Below are positions 8,938 to 17,651 of a stretch of 64,000 bases of DNA, one piece after another. The notes beneath the pieces are model-generated. The model was not told the DNA's origin, made no database searches, and was given only the letters and a program-made list of their open reading frames with translations. Source of the stretch: Streptomyces finlayi (GTDB lineage: Bacteria > Actinomycetota > Actinomycetes > Streptomycetales > Streptomycetaceae); assembly GCF_014216315.1 (NCBI RefSeq), contig NZ_CP045702.1, forward strand, positions 992,001 through 1,056,000. Direction: 5' to 3'. The position numbers and the translations under genes were made by a program. Positions within the stretch are counted from its first letter, which is position 1. The number at the start of each line of letters is the position of its first letter.

Positions 8938-8995
8938 GACACGCATTGGTCCGTGGACCTGGGCTTAGGCCCGTAAGTGGCAGACGGGGCGTGTC
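8938..8995 (+). ncRNA. Cloverleaf-like structured RNA element after tRNA-Lys
   Basis: GACACGC (8938) and GCGTGTC (8989) close a junction. Inside are GGTCC-GT-GGACC, GGGC-TTAG-GCCC and, as an alternative to the latter, CCCGT...ACGGG. It lacks a T-loop, so it is not a normal tRNA. The hairpin CCCGT-AAG...-ACGGGG recurs in the tRNA-like gene at 40.57 kb. Confidence 0.4.
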
Positions 8996-9025
8996 ATGGG
9001 TGGGTGTGGTTAGCCTGCCCGCATC

Positions 9026-9128
9026 GCGATACGGAGTGCCGACTAGAAGTAAGGCGTGGTCGGTTGCCCGCTCACAGGGCATGCAGGGATCTTGGGGTGC
9101 CTGACCGGTTCGAATCCGGACTATCGCG
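9026..9128 (+). ncRNA. tRNA-like sequence, non-canonical
   Basis: A T-arm-like ACCGG-TTCGAAT-CCGGA is followed by TATCGC, which pairs with GCGATA 100 nt upstream at 9026. The middle does not fold into a standard D-arm. TGCCC-GCTCACA-GGGCA could be an anticodon arm, but position 33 is not T. It may be a degenerate tRNA, a tRNA mimic or coincidence. Confidence 0.3.
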
Positions 9129-9224
9129 CGGAGCTATCAGCGACCCCGTAACGGGCTACGGAAGGCATAACACTCCTTCTTCGCGCAACCGCGCGGACTG
9201 ATCGCGTTTCGAAAGGGGCTCAGG

Positions 9225-9461
9225 ATGAGCGGCTACACCTGGGCTTGGCTTGCGTGGCTGGGCGCGTTCGTCGCCATTGAGGGCCGTGCGCTGCTGAACA
9301 AGTCAGCCGGCGACACCCTGAGCGAGCATGTGTGGCAGTGGTTCGCTACTGCCCAGGGCTCCACGGGTAAGCCTTCGGGCTGGGTTCGGTTGCGCCGTTT
9401 CGGGCTGCTTGCCTTCATGGCGTGGCTCACTGCGCATTTCATGACGGGCGGACGCTTCTAA
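9225..9461 (+). CDS. Small phage membrane protein, unknown function
   Basis: A 78-residue protein with ATG 9225 behind AAAGGGGCTCAGG. It has two hydrophobic stretches (residues 4-20 and 58-75) around a polar middle. Small Trp-rich proteins of this kind often sit just before the HNH-terminase module of actinophages. I do not recognise a family. Confidence 0.6.
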   Translation: MSGYTWAWLAWLGAFVAIEGRALLNKSAGDTLSEHVWQWFATAQGSTGKPSGWVRLRRFGLLAFMAWLTAHFMTGGRF

Positions 9462-9480
9462 CCTGATCACGTGATTGGGC
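9461..9480. promoter_or_regulatory. Conserved inverted repeat (CIR-like), copy 1
   Basis: ACCTGATCACGTGATTGGGC overlaps the stop of the preceding small gene. It matches the palindromic consensus shared by 12 prophage sites. Confidence 0.75.
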
Positions 9481-9530
9481 AGGGGGGGGTGCTTCTCCCG
9501 TGTAGTCATTCTGAAACAGGGGGGGTGCCC

Positions 9531-9878
9531 ATGCGTACGCGCTGTCTGGATTGCCGGGGGTGGGCTACCCATGAGGGCCGATGCCGTACCCACCACGCTG
9601 ACTACAACGCACGTCGCTCTGTGAAGTCGCATGCTAAGCGTCGTGCGGCTATCGCTCGTGGGAACAATGCTGCGGCCAGACTTCGGCGCGCTGTGCGTAA
9701 GAGCATGGGCGCTGAGTGCCGCGTCTGCCTTCGGTTCTGCCTGCCTAGTCAGCTTGACATTGACCACGTTGTACCACTCGCAAAGGGTGGCGAAGACGTG
9801 GACGAGAACGTTCAAGCTCTGTGCAAGCTGTGCCACAAGGCGAAGACCGCGATGGATTTCGGAAAGCGTCCCTTCTAG
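9531..9878 (+). CDS. HNH endonuclease
   Basis: A 115-residue HNH nuclease from ATG 9531. Zinc cysteines form CLDC near the N-terminus and CRVC, with CKLC late. The catalytic core is LDIDHVVPLAKGGEDVDENVQALC, with the DH pair and the downstream Asn and His (CHKAK). In cos-type siphoviruses an HNH protein next to the terminase genes is needed for specific cos cleavage by the large subunit. Its position 200 bp before the small terminase fits that role. Confidence 0.88.
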   Translation: MRTRCLDCRGWATHEGRCRTHHADYNARRSVKSHAKRRAAIARGNNAAARLRRAVRKSMGAECRVCLRFCLPSQLDIDHVVPLAKGGEDVDENVQALCKLCHKAKTAMDFGKRPF

Positions 9879-10075
9879 GAGGGGAGAGCGGTCCGAAAGT
9901 TCAGACCGGTACGTCACAGCGATCCCGGCCCCAGCTCGGAAAACGCACGCTAGGTGTAGCCCCGGTTTTTAGCCGGCGCCCCTTGCGCTGACCTGGGTCG
10001 ACGGGATTCTGTCCTGCTTTGTCCCGCCCGCGAAGGCACCCGTTAAGGGGAAGGTAAGCCCGTTTAGGGGGTGTC
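9879..10075. other. Non-coding gap before terminase, candidate cos region
   Basis: No gene is visible in these 197 bp. Short repeats are present: CCCGTTAAGGGG and CCCGTTTAGGGG as direct repeats, and CCGG-TTTTTAG-CCGG as an inverted repeat. Position between the HNH nuclease and the terminase suggests the packaging site, but no cleavage position can be read from sequence alone. Confidence 0.35.
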
Positions 10076-10516
10076 ATGAGCCACGCTAAGAGCCCTGAGT
10101 TTCGGACCGGAAACGCGAACGGCGCATCTGACGTTGTCGCCCCCGTGGTCTACGAAGGTCGTGCGCCGCGTGCTCCGGGCCACCTGGGGGCAGCGGGCAA
10201 GGAAGTGTGGCGGAACGTCTGGCAAGCCGGTAGCGGCGCGTACAGCCCTGACACTGACCGCAACGTCATCCTCCGGTACGCGGAGCTTTACGACCGGCGG
10301 GCGGAGCTACTGGGGCAGGTGTCTGCGGACGGGCTTACCCAGGAAGGCAGTACGGGTCAGCTCGTGGCTCACCCGCTGCTGCGGTACGTGGAGTCAACAG
10401 AGCGTGAGATGCGCGCCATTGAGTCCGCGATTGGTTTCACCCCTGAGGCGCGTATGCGGCTGGGGCTTGTGGCTGCTGAGGCGCGCAAGGTTGCAGCGGG
10501 TCCTGAGGACTTCTAA
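10076..10516 (+). CDS. Terminase small subunit (P27 family)
   Basis: The 146-residue protein binds the packaging site and recruits the large terminase. The pattern APGHLGAAGKEVWRNVW, then DRNVILRYAELYDRRAEL, then HPLLRYVESTEREMRAIE is typical of P27-type small terminases of siphoviruses. A ribosome binding site (AGGGGG) precedes ATG 10076, and the large subunit starts 12 bp downstream. Confidence 0.82.
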   Translation: MSHAKSPEFRTGNANGASDVVAPVVYEGRAPRAPGHLGAAGKEVWRNVWQAGSGAYSPDTDRNVILRYAELYDRRAELLGQVSADGLTQEGSTGQLVAHPLLRYVESTEREMRAIESAIGFTPEARMRLGLVAAEARKVAAGPEDF

Positions 10517-10528
10517 GGGGGGTTTCGC

Positions 10529-12118
10529 GTGGCGCTCAAAAAGGTCACGTGGACCGAAGCGGGTATTGACCGTGTAATCGCCCGACACATTCCGGCTGAC
10601 GCGCCGTTCCCATCTGAGGGCTACCGGGTCGCGAAGTGGATTGAAGAGTTCTGCTACCTCACCGGTTCGTTCGCCGGCCAAAAGTTCCGGCTGCTTCCCT
10701 GGCAGCGCGAACTACTCGTGGACGCGTACGAGCTGACGCAAGACACGTTCGGCAGGTGGCGCCGCAAGCACCGCACGGTTTGTGTGTGCGTGGCGCGCAA
10801 GAACGGCAAGAGCACTATTGCCGCTGCCATCATGCTCTACCACCTTGTGGCCGACCGGGCGGACGCACAACGTCAGATCATCGCTGCGGCGAATGACAGA
10901 AACCAAGCCCGGATGGTTTTCGACGCGGCCAAGCAAATGGTCAACGCAAGCCCGAAGCTCTCCGCTGTGTGCACGGTGCAGCGTGACGTGATTCGGTACA
11001 AGGACAACACGTACCGGGTGGTCAGCGCCGACGCGGGACGGCAACAGGGCCTTAACCCTTCGTCGGTCTCGTTGGATGAGTACGCGTTCAGCAAGAACAG
11101 CGACCTCTTTGACGCTCTGACGCTGGGTTCCGCCGCGCGTAATCAACCCATGTTCCTGATCATCAGCACCGCCGGACCGGACCCGGACGGACCCTTTGCC
11201 GCGCTGTGTGAGCAAGGGGAGCGTGTCAACTCCGGCGAAGCCGATGATCCCACCCTGTTCTTCCGGTCGTGGGGGCCGAAGCTGGGCGAGACGGTTGACC
11301 ATCTAGACCCTGAGGTCTGGAAGCGCTGCAACCCTTCGTTCGAGATTCTGAACGCCGATGACTTCAAGGCTGCTGCTCAGCGGAGTACGGAAGCTAGCTT
11401 CCGAATTTACCGGTTGAGTCAGTTCGTGCGTGGCGCTAGCACGTGGTTGCCGCACGGGCTTTGGGATTCGCTCGTGCAGCACGACGACGAACTTGAGCCC
11501 GGAGACGAAGTTGTCTGTGGGTTCGATGGCTCATGGAAGGGCGACAGTACAGCCCTTGTCGCTTGCCGCGTACGCGACTTGAAAGTGTTCGTCCTCGGTC
11601 ACTGGGAAGCGCCGGCCGATGATGTGCATTGGCGGGTTCCCATGGCGGACGTCCGCGACGCGCTTCACGAAGCCCTAGACACGTACCGGGTCCGCAACTT
11701 GGTGGCCGACCCGTACCGCTGGGAAGAGACGCTAGACAACCTTGAGGCTGACGGCTTCCCGGTTGAGGCGTTTCCGACCAACTCATTGAAGCGCATGATC
11801 CCGGCAACTCAGGCGGTTTACGACGCTTGCAGGGATGCCCGGTTGTGCCACGACGGTAACCCGGCCCTTGCTCGGCACATCGGTAACGCTGTGCTCCGCG
11901 AGGACAAGAACGGCGCCCGGGTGACGAAGGAATACGCGGCAAGCCGTCGAAAGATTGACCTTGCTATCGCGATGATCCTTGCCGTCCACGGCGCGGTCAT
12001 GTGGCGCGAAGACAACGGCGTTACGGATACCGCGATCGTCGCGACCTGGGAGGGGGACGACGGGCAGGTGTTCACGTCCGGCCTGCTCGATGCGGGCGAC
12101 TACTTCTCTGACATCTGA
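10529..12118 (+). CDS. Terminase large subunit
   Basis: This is the ATP-driven packaging motor and nuclease, 529 residues from GTG 10529. The ATPase domain has Walker A CVARKNGKSTIAAA (about residue 88) and a Walker B-type SVSLDEYAF (about residue 182). The C-terminal nuclease carries acidic residues in VCGFDGSWKGDSTALVACR (about 330), NLVADPYRWEE and DLAIAMILAVHGA. Length and motif order match the HK97/Terminase_1 family. The gene is the second of the packaging-head operon. Confidence 0.93.
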   Translation: MALKKVTWTEAGIDRVIARHIPADAPFPSEGYRVAKWIEEFCYLTGSFAGQKFRLLPWQRELLVDAYELTQDTFGRWRRKHRTVCVCVARKNGKSTIAAAIMLYHLVADRADAQRQIIAAANDRNQARMVFDAAKQMVNASPKLSAVCTVQRDVIRYKDNTYRVVSADAGRQQGLNPSSVSLDEYAFSKNSDLFDALTLGSAARNQPMFLIISTAGPDPDGPFAALCEQGERVNSGEADDPTLFFRSWGPKLGETVDHLDPEVWKRCNPSFEILNADDFKAAAQRSTEASFRIYRLSQFVRGASTWLPHGLWDSLVQHDDELEPGDEVVCGFDGSWKGDSTALVACRVRDLKVFVLGHWEAPADDVHWRVPMADVRDALHEALDTYRVRNLVADPYRWEETLDNLEADGFPVEAFPTNSLKRMIPATQAVYDACRDARLCHDGNPALARHIGNAVLREDKNGARVTKEYAASRRKIDLAIAMILAVHGAVMWREDNGVTDTAIVATWEGDDGQVFTSGLLDAGDYFSDI

Positions 12119-12139
12119 CCCAATCGCGTGATTGGGTTC
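12117..12139. promoter_or_regulatory. Conserved inverted repeat (CIR-like), copy 2
   Basis: GACCCAATCGCGTGATTGGG fills the gap between the large terminase stop and the portal start. Here the palindrome is nearly perfect outside the centre. Confidence 0.75.
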
Positions 12140-12155
12140 CTGACCCGATGGGGGC

Positions 12156-13514
12156 ATGGTGGGTTTCTGGTCTGCACTCTTCGGGCGGGACGAGTCTCCG
12201 GAGCTTGAGCACGAACGCGCGTGGGAGCCGTATGACCCTTCGCTGTACAGCTTCGGCAGTACGGCAGCGAGCGGCGAGCGGGTCACGCCTCATGAGGCGC
12301 TACAGGTGTCTGCCGTTTTCGGGTGTGTGCGGCTGCTCTCCGAGACGATTGCGACGCTGCCCATTACGGTGTTCAGCTCACGTGGTGGCTCACGTCGGGA
12401 GGTTGACGCGCCCGCGTGGATTGCCTACCCGAACGCTGAGCCTGGGGGTATGGGGCTGATTGACATTCTGTCTCAGACAGTGCTGTCACTCCTACTTGAG
12501 GGCAACGCGTTCCTTGCCGTTCGTTGGCAGGGGCCGAACGTGGTTGGGCTTGACGTGCTGGACCCAACGAAGATCCACGTGCACATGGTGCAGACGGAGC
12601 CGAACGGCGTTCGCCGCAAGGTGTTTGAGGCGTTCGACGTGGACGCGGACGGCAACGAAGTGTTGCTTGGGTGGTTCACTCCGCGCGACGTCCTTCACAT
12701 TCCAGGGATGATGCTTCCCGGTGAGTTCGTCGGGTGCTCCCCCATCACGTACGCGCGTGAGTCCATCGGGCTTGCGCTTGCCTCTCAAAAGTACGGCAGC
12801 AAGTTTTTTGCGAACGGGGCTATGCCGGGAGCCGTGGTTGAGGTTCCGGGCACCATGTCTGAGGAAGGTCTTTCCCGCGCCCGTGAAGCGTGGCGAGCGG
12901 CCAACTCCGGGGTAGACAACGCGCACCGCGTGGCGCTGCTGACTGAGGGTGCGAAGTTTTCCAAGGTGGCGATGAGCCCCGACGAAGCCCAGTTCCTTCA
13001 GACACGACAGTTTCAGGTGCCTGAGATTGCGCGCATTTTCGGCGTACCGCCGCACCTGATCAGCGACGCAACAAACTCAACGTCGTGGGGCTCCGGACTT
13101 GCTGAGCAGAACATTGCCTTCAGCATGTTCAGCCTTCGCCCGTGGCTTGCTCGCATTGAGTCCGGGCTTAACCGGCTGCTGTTCGCTGAGACGGCTGACC
13201 GCAAAAAGTTCGTGAAGTTCAACCTAGACGAAATCAAGCGCGGCGCCCCGAAGGAGCGAATGACGCTTTGGAGTCTGGGGCTTCAGAACGGGATCTACTG
13301 CGCTGACGACGTGCGCGCCGCTGAGGACTTGCCGCCGCTTCCTGACGGGCTTGGTCAGGTCTTCCGTGTCCCGATGAACCTTAAGGCCGTGGACGCGCCG
13401 GAGCCGGAGCCTACTCCGCCGGCTGCTGAGGCAGATTCCCCGATTGCGGAACCGGACGATGAGCCGGACGGGTCGGATGACGAAGGGCCCAAGGAAGATG
13501 ACGGAGACGCGTGA
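12156..13514 (+). CDS. Portal protein (HK97 type)
   Basis: A 452-residue portal that forms the dodecameric ring at the capsid vertex. Typical features are VSAVFGCVRLLSETIATLP near residue 50, FTPRDVLHIPGM, and the conserved PPHLISDATNSTSWGSGLAE near residue 300. The tail is acidic and Pro/Glu-rich. The 3' end overlaps the protease gene by 17 bp, suggesting translational coupling. Confidence 0.92.
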   Translation: MVGFWSALFGRDESPELEHERAWEPYDPSLYSFGSTAASGERVTPHEALQVSAVFGCVRLLSETIATLPITVFSSRGGSRREVDAPAWIAYPNAEPGGMGLIDILSQTVLSLLLEGNAFLAVRWQGPNVVGLDVLDPTKIHVHMVQTEPNGVRRKVFEAFDVDADGNEVLLGWFTPRDVLHIPGMMLPGEFVGCSPITYARESIGLALASQKYGSKFFANGAMPGAVVEVPGTMSEEGLSRAREAWRAANSGVDNAHRVALLTEGAKFSKVAMSPDEAQFLQTRQFQVPEIARIFGVPPHLISDATNSTSWGSGLAEQNIAFSMFSLRPWLARIESGLNRLLFAETADRKKFVKFNLDEIKRGAPKERMTLWSLGLQNGIYCADDVRAAEDLPPLPDGLGQVFRVPMNLKAVDAPEPEPTPPAAEADSPIAEPDDEPDGSDDEGPKEDDGDA

Positions 13515-14139
13515 GCTTCGTGTTGCTGTCGGGGAACTGGAAGAGCGCTCGTCGGGTGACGGGCGCATTTCTATGCGCGGATACGCGTACCGCTTCAACG
13601 AGCTGTCGCAAGACCTGGGTGGGTTTCGCGAACGGATCGTTCCGGGTGCGGGTGCTCCGTCGCTGCGACAGAACGACGTATACGCCACGTTCAACCACAA
13701 CTCATCGGCGCTGCTGGGGCGTACTTCGTCCGGCACGCTTCGGGTTGGTGAAGACCGCGAAGGCGGCTTCTACGAAATTGACCTTCCGGATACAACGGTG
13801 GGCCGTGATGTTGCTGAGCTTCTGAAGCGCGGTGACTTGAAGGGCTCAAGTTTCACGTTCCGGGTGCTGGACGGCGGGCAGCGTCGGGCAGATGACGACG
13901 ATCCGGAAACGGGTCTTCCCGTCCGCGAAATCACTGCAATGGATGTTTCGGAGCTAGGCCCGGTTACTAACCCTGCCTACCTCACAACTCAGGCTTCTCT
14001 TCGTTCTGTTGAAGAAGCGCTGTGCATCGGGGAGTTCGCGCCCCCGGCTTCTGACGAAGTGCGCGATTCCCAGCCGGCGGAAGTTGCCCCGGCTTCTCAC
14101 CCTGACGCGCGTGCTCTCGTCCGCGCTCTTTCCCAGTAA
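13498..14139 (+). CDS. Prohead protease (HK97/U35 family)
   Basis: The enzyme cleaves the capsid scaffold during prohead maturation. The 213-residue product begins at ATG 13498 behind AAGGAAG; a longer in-frame extension over portal coding sequence is unlikely. The conserved His is in YATFNHNSSALLGR (about residue 66), the Ser in LKGSSFTFRV (about 116), and MDVSELGPVTNPAY is diagnostic. The C-terminal 40 residues are variable. Confidence 0.9.
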   Translation: MTETRELRVAVGELEERSSGDGRISMRGYAYRFNELSQDLGGFRERIVPGAGAPSLRQNDVYATFNHNSSALLGRTSSGTLRVGEDREGGFYEIDLPDTTVGRDVAELLKRGDLKGSSFTFRVLDGGQRRADDDDPETGLPVREITAMDVSELGPVTNPAYLTTQASLRSVEEALCIGEFAPPASDEVRDSQPAEVAPASHPDARALVRALSQ

Positions 14140-14149
14140 GGGGCTCCAC

Positions 14150-15334
14150 ATGGACGCAACTACTCTGTCCGCGAACTTTGAGGCGCGTGAGCGTGCAACT
14201 GCTGAGCTTCGGTCGCTTGCCGACGAGTTCGCGGGTGCTGCGATGGACGCTGAGGCGGTGGCCAAGGAAGAGCGTCTTCTCGCTGCGGTCGCTGACTTTG
14301 ACGGCCGGATCAAGCGCGGTATTGAGGCGATCAAGGCGACCGACGCTGTCACTTCGCTTCTGTCCGGTCTTCAGGGCTCGGCCCCCGGTTCCGGTACCCA
14401 GCGTTCGGCGGACGTAGACGACGCTGCGACCCTTCGTTCTGGCAACCTGGGCGAGTCGCGCGCGTTCGAGTTCGCCCCTGAGAAGCGGGACGGTACGAAG
14501 GCAGGTAACCCGAACGTTCTGAGCCGGACCCTTTACGGTCAGCTCATCGCTCAGGCGGTTGAGCGGTCCGCGATCATGCGCGGCGGTGCGACCACGTTCA
14601 CCACGTCGGACGCCAACCCGATGGACTTCACCGTTATCACGGGTCGGTCTACCGCTGCGATTGTCGGGGAGGGGCAGGAAGTCCCGGAGTCCTACCCGAC
14701 CACGATTCAGCGGAGCATGGGCGGTTTCAAGTACGGTCACGCTGCGGTCGTCTCGTACGAGTTCGCGACTGATCAGGTTCTCGACCTCATCGGGTTCCTT
14801 GTCTCGGACGCGGGTCCGGCCATTGGTGACGGCATGGCTCGCCACTTCCTTACCGGTACCGGCACGGGTCAGCCGCGCGGCATCCTGACCGACGCTTCGC
14901 CGGCTAACGCGACCTTCGCCCTGACCGACACGGACAGCACGGTTTCCGACGCGCTGATTGACCTGTTCCACGAGGTCCCGTCTTCGTACCGCCGGAACGC
15001 GAAGTACGTTGTCAACGACCTTCGCGCGGCGCAGATGCGGAAGCTGAAGGACGCGAACGGTCAGTACCTGTGGCAGTCGGGCCTTACGGTCGGCGCCCCG
15101 GACTCCTTCAACGGCAAGATCGTTGAGAGCGATGACGGTATGCCCGTCAACAAGATCCTGTTTGCGGACCTGAGCAAGTACCGGGTCCGCTTCGCTGGGT
15201 CGCTCCGCGTGGACCGTTCCACTGACGTCAAGTTCTCCACGGACGAGATTGTTTACCGGTTCCTTCAGCGTGCGGACGGGCTGCTTGTTGACACCCGTGG
15301 CGCGAAGGTTCTGACCGTGGGTACGGGCGCCTGA
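14150..15334 (+). CDS. Major capsid protein (HK97 fold)
   Basis: The 394-residue shell protein starts at ATG 14150, 10 bp after the protease stop. Residues 1-90 are a helical delta/scaffold domain with a regular charged heptad pattern, expected to be removed by the protease. The mature part contains RGGATTFTTSDANPMDFTV, IQRSMGGFKYGHAAVVSYEF and GDGMARHFLTGTGTGQPRG, all typical of HK97-family capsids. Codon use is highly biased, consistent with strong late expression. Confidence 0.93.
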   Translation: MDATTLSANFEARERATAELRSLADEFAGAAMDAEAVAKEERLLAAVADFDGRIKRGIEAIKATDAVTSLLSGLQGSAPGSGTQRSADVDDAATLRSGNLGESRAFEFAPEKRDGTKAGNPNVLSRTLYGQLIAQAVERSAIMRGGATTFTTSDANPMDFTVITGRSTAAIVGEGQEVPESYPTTIQRSMGGFKYGHAAVVSYEFATDQVLDLIGFLVSDAGPAIGDGMARHFLTGTGTGQPRGILTDASPANATFALTDTDSTVSDALIDLFHEVPSSYRRNAKYVVNDLRAAQMRKLKDANGQYLWQSGLTVGAPDSFNGKIVESDDGMPVNKILFADLSKYRVRFAGSLRVDRSTDVKFSTDEIVYRFLQRADGLLVDTRGAKVLTVGTGA

Positions 15335-15346
15335 TCCCTTCCAGTT

Positions 15347-15383
15347 GGGGGCGAACCTGATCACCGTGATTGGGTTCGCCCCC
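15347..15383 (+). terminator. Terminator with embedded CIR-like site, copy 3
   Basis: GGGGGCGAACC and GGTTCGCCCCC form a perfect 11-bp stem after the capsid gene. The stem apex is the operator-like palindrome (TGATCACCGTGATTGG). The same DNA can thus act as repressor site and, once transcribed, as a terminator or processing hairpin. Confidence 0.7.
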
Positions 15384-15404
15384 TTGCCCTGAGAGGGGGA
15401 ACGG

Positions 15405-15773
15405 GTGGCATACGCAACCCTTGACGAAGTTCGCTCGCTTGACGGGCTGGACGATGCGGGACTCTTCCCGGACGAGATGCTGTCAGACGGCATTGACTTC
15501 GCGGTGGAGACGGTAGAGGCGTACACGGGGCAGCGCTGGGACACGGCGGAGAACCCGACCCCGGAGACGATCCGTTGGTGCGTGCGGACTCTCGCGCGGC
15601 AATACGTGCTTGATCACGTGTCCCGTATCCCTGATCGCGCGCTTCAGCTTCAGGCGGAGTTCGGGTCAATTCAGTTGGCACAAGCCGGGGGCAATTGGCG
15701 CCCCACTTCGCTGCCTGAGGTGAACGCGAAGCTCAACCTGTACCGCGTGCGCCTTCCGTTCATCTTCATGTAG
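15405..15773 (+). CDS. Head-tail connector protein (gp6-like)
   Basis: A 122-residue protein from GTG 15405. YATLDEVRSLDGLDD, IDFAVETVEAYTGQRWD and WCVRTLARQYVLDH match the helical head-tail connector (adaptor) family that attaches to the portal. Position directly after the capsid gene supports this. Confidence 0.75.
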   Translation: MAYATLDEVRSLDGLDDAGLFPDEMLSDGIDFAVETVEAYTGQRWDTAENPTPETIRWCVRTLARQYVLDHVSRIPDRALQLQAEFGSIQLAQAGGNWRPTSLPEVNAKLNLYRVRLPFIFM

Positions 15774-15781
15774 GGGCGCTC

Positions 15782-16219
15782 GTGGCACTGATTTTTGATG
15801 TGAAGGTCGCCCTGTACGAAGCCATTCGGGCGGCGGTGCCCGGGGGTGTGCAAGTCACGTTTGCCGAGACGGGCGATACCGGCCGGCGCAAGCAAGTGTG
15901 GCTAGGGGCAACGACCGATGACGACTTGACTCCTGCGGCTATGCGCGTTGGGCCGAAGCCGACGAACGTCACGGGCTACGTGGAAGTTCAGGCGGTTGTG
16001 ATCGTGCCTGGTAGTCCGGTCAACGCGGAACGCGCAGCGTACGAGCTTCGCGACTACGTGAAGGACGCGTGCGGCGCCGTGAACTCCAACCTTGCTGTGG
16101 TCCCTGGGCTGCAAGACGTCCGGCCTGAGTCGTCCAGCGTGGAAACGGCAGAGACAACTGACGGCGCCTTCAGCGCGCTAACCCTTCGCGTCCGGGTCCG
16201 TGGGCGCGTGTATCAGTAA
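15782..16219 (+). CDS. Tail terminator-like / neck protein
   Basis: A 145-residue protein from GTG 15782. Mixed alpha/beta pattern with LYEAIRAAVPGGVQVTFAETGD and a long central strand region, then ERAAYELRDYVKDACGAVN. Small proteins of this type between connector and tail tube are usually tail terminator or completion proteins. The assignment rests on gene order more than on motifs. Confidence 0.55.
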   Translation: MALIFDVKVALYEAIRAAVPGGVQVTFAETGDTGRRKQVWLGATTDDDLTPAAMRVGPKPTNVTGYVEVQAVVIVPGSPVNAERAAYELRDYVKDACGAVNSNLAVVPGLQDVRPESSSVETAETTDGAFSALTLRVRVRGRVYQ

Positions 16220-16230
16220 AGGGGCGCAAC

Positions 16231-17217
16231 ATGGCGCTTGACGCAAGCATTGGCATTGGTCGCGAAGACTCGTACGGCGCGCTGTCGGGCGTGGTTGAGG
16301 GGTACGAGGGTCAGGCGGATTCCTGGAAGACCACTCGCGAGTTCATCGAAAGCGTGGGCTTCCGGGCGGGTATGCAGACCGCACGCGCCGACCGGCGGAA
16401 CGTGGTCAACATGGGCGGGGAAGGCGAGCTTGAGTGTGACCTGTTGGACGCGGGCGCCGGTTCGCTGCTGACCGCCGCATTCGACAAGGTCACCGTTACC
16501 GACACGGGCGGGGTGAAGACCACTGTCCTTGAGACGTCGGACGTGTCCGAAGCCCCTTCGTTCTCCGCACAGATGGTGCGCCCCGGGACCGATGGCAGCA
16601 AGGTTGCTTACAAGCACCTGGGCTGCGTGGCTACTGAGTGGACCCTGAACGCTGAGGTTGAGGAGAACGTCAAGCTCACTGTCGGCTTTGACTTTCAGGA
16701 CGTTGCGCACACGAGCGTTCCGGCTCAGATCGTCGCCCCGACGTACCCACTTGAGGCGTACCCGTACGACTGGACGCGCACCGCTGTTGAGCTGTCCCGC
16801 GATGGTTCAGCGGTGGCGTTCGATGCCACGTCCGTTGAGCTGTCGGGCGACCTGGGCATGAAGACTGACCGGCGCTTCCTTCGTGCCAACGAGCTGAAGA
16901 AGAAGCCGATTCGCAACGCGGTGCCCACGTACGAAGGCACGGTTGAGGGCGAGTTCAACGCCGCGTCGCTGGGGCTGTATGAGGCGTTCATTGCGGGTGA
17001 AGTCTGCGCGGTCAAGGTGACCTTCCTCGGGCTGCTTCCCGGGGCTTCGCTGACAGTGGAGTGCCCCGCGATCCAGTTCACGGGCGAGTCTCCCGAAGCT
17101 GCGACGGATGAAGTCACCGTGCATAACCTGCCGTTCCGCGTGCTTGACCCGGGTACTCCGGGGGTTGCGGCTATCAAGCTGACGTACGTGGAGCCTGGCA
17201 CGAGCGTTGATGGCTAA
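16231..17217 (+). CDS. Major tail (tube) protein
   Basis: The 328-residue, beta-rich protein is in the standard position for the tail tube subunit. VGFRAGMQTARADRRNVVNM, LGCVATEWTLNAEVEENVKLTVGFDFQDV and VELSGDLGMKTDRRFLRAN resemble tube proteins of long-tailed actinophages. The C-terminal region (TDEVTVHNLPFRVLD) fits a decoration-type domain. The stop overlaps the start of the next gene as TAATG. Confidence 0.78.
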   Translation: MALDASIGIGREDSYGALSGVVEGYEGQADSWKTTREFIESVGFRAGMQTARADRRNVVNMGGEGELECDLLDAGAGSLLTAAFDKVTVTDTGGVKTTVLETSDVSEAPSFSAQMVRPGTDGSKVAYKHLGCVATEWTLNAEVEENVKLTVGFDFQDVAHTSVPAQIVAPTYPLEAYPYDWTRTAVELSRDGSAVAFDATSVELSGDLGMKTDRRFLRANELKKKPIRNAVPTYEGTVEGEFNAASLGLYEAFIAGEVCAVKVTFLGLLPGASLTVECPAIQFTGESPEAATDEVTVHNLPFRVLDPGTPGVAAIKLTYVEPGTSVDG

Positions 17218-17648
17218 TGGCTCAGCGCTCCGCGTACACGATTCGCGTTGATGGCCTTCGGGAGTTTCAGCGGAACGTGCGCACCCTGAGGGATAAGGAA
17301 CTCAACAAGGCTGTTCGTGAAGCGAACAAGGCTTCCGGTGAAGTCCTTATCCCTCAGGCGAAGCGCGAAAGTCCGGACGGTAGGCGAGACGCGAAGTCGT
17401 CTAAGAAGTACCGCCCGGGAAAGCTGGACAAGTCCATCAAGGTCACGGCGTCCGCGAAGGGCGCTGTCATCAAGGCCGGCTCAGCGTCGCGCGTGCCGTA
17501 TGCCGCGCAAGTTCACTTCGGGTGGCCATCACGCGGGCAGCGAGCGAACCGGTTCCTATTCCGCGCCATGGCGCGCAAGTCCACTCAGGTTGCAGCGACG
17601 TACGAGCGCCGCATTGCTGCCGTTGTACAAAAGTATTTGGAGAGCTGA
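17217..17648 (+). CDS. HK97 gp10-like tail completion protein
   Basis: A 143-residue basic protein. IRVDGLREFQRNVRTLRDKE, VLIPQAKRESPDG and VHFGWPSRGQRANRFLFRAM match the HK97 gp10 (minor tail/completion) family. Translation is probably coupled to the tail tube gene through the TAATG overlap. Confidence 0.75.
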   Translation: MAQRSAYTIRVDGLREFQRNVRTLRDKELNKAVREANKASGEVLIPQAKRESPDGRRDAKSSKKYRPGKLDKSIKVTASAKGAVIKAGSASRVPYAAQVHFGWPSRGQRANRFLFRAMARKSTQVAATYERRIAAVVQKYLES

Positions 17649-17651
17649 CAC

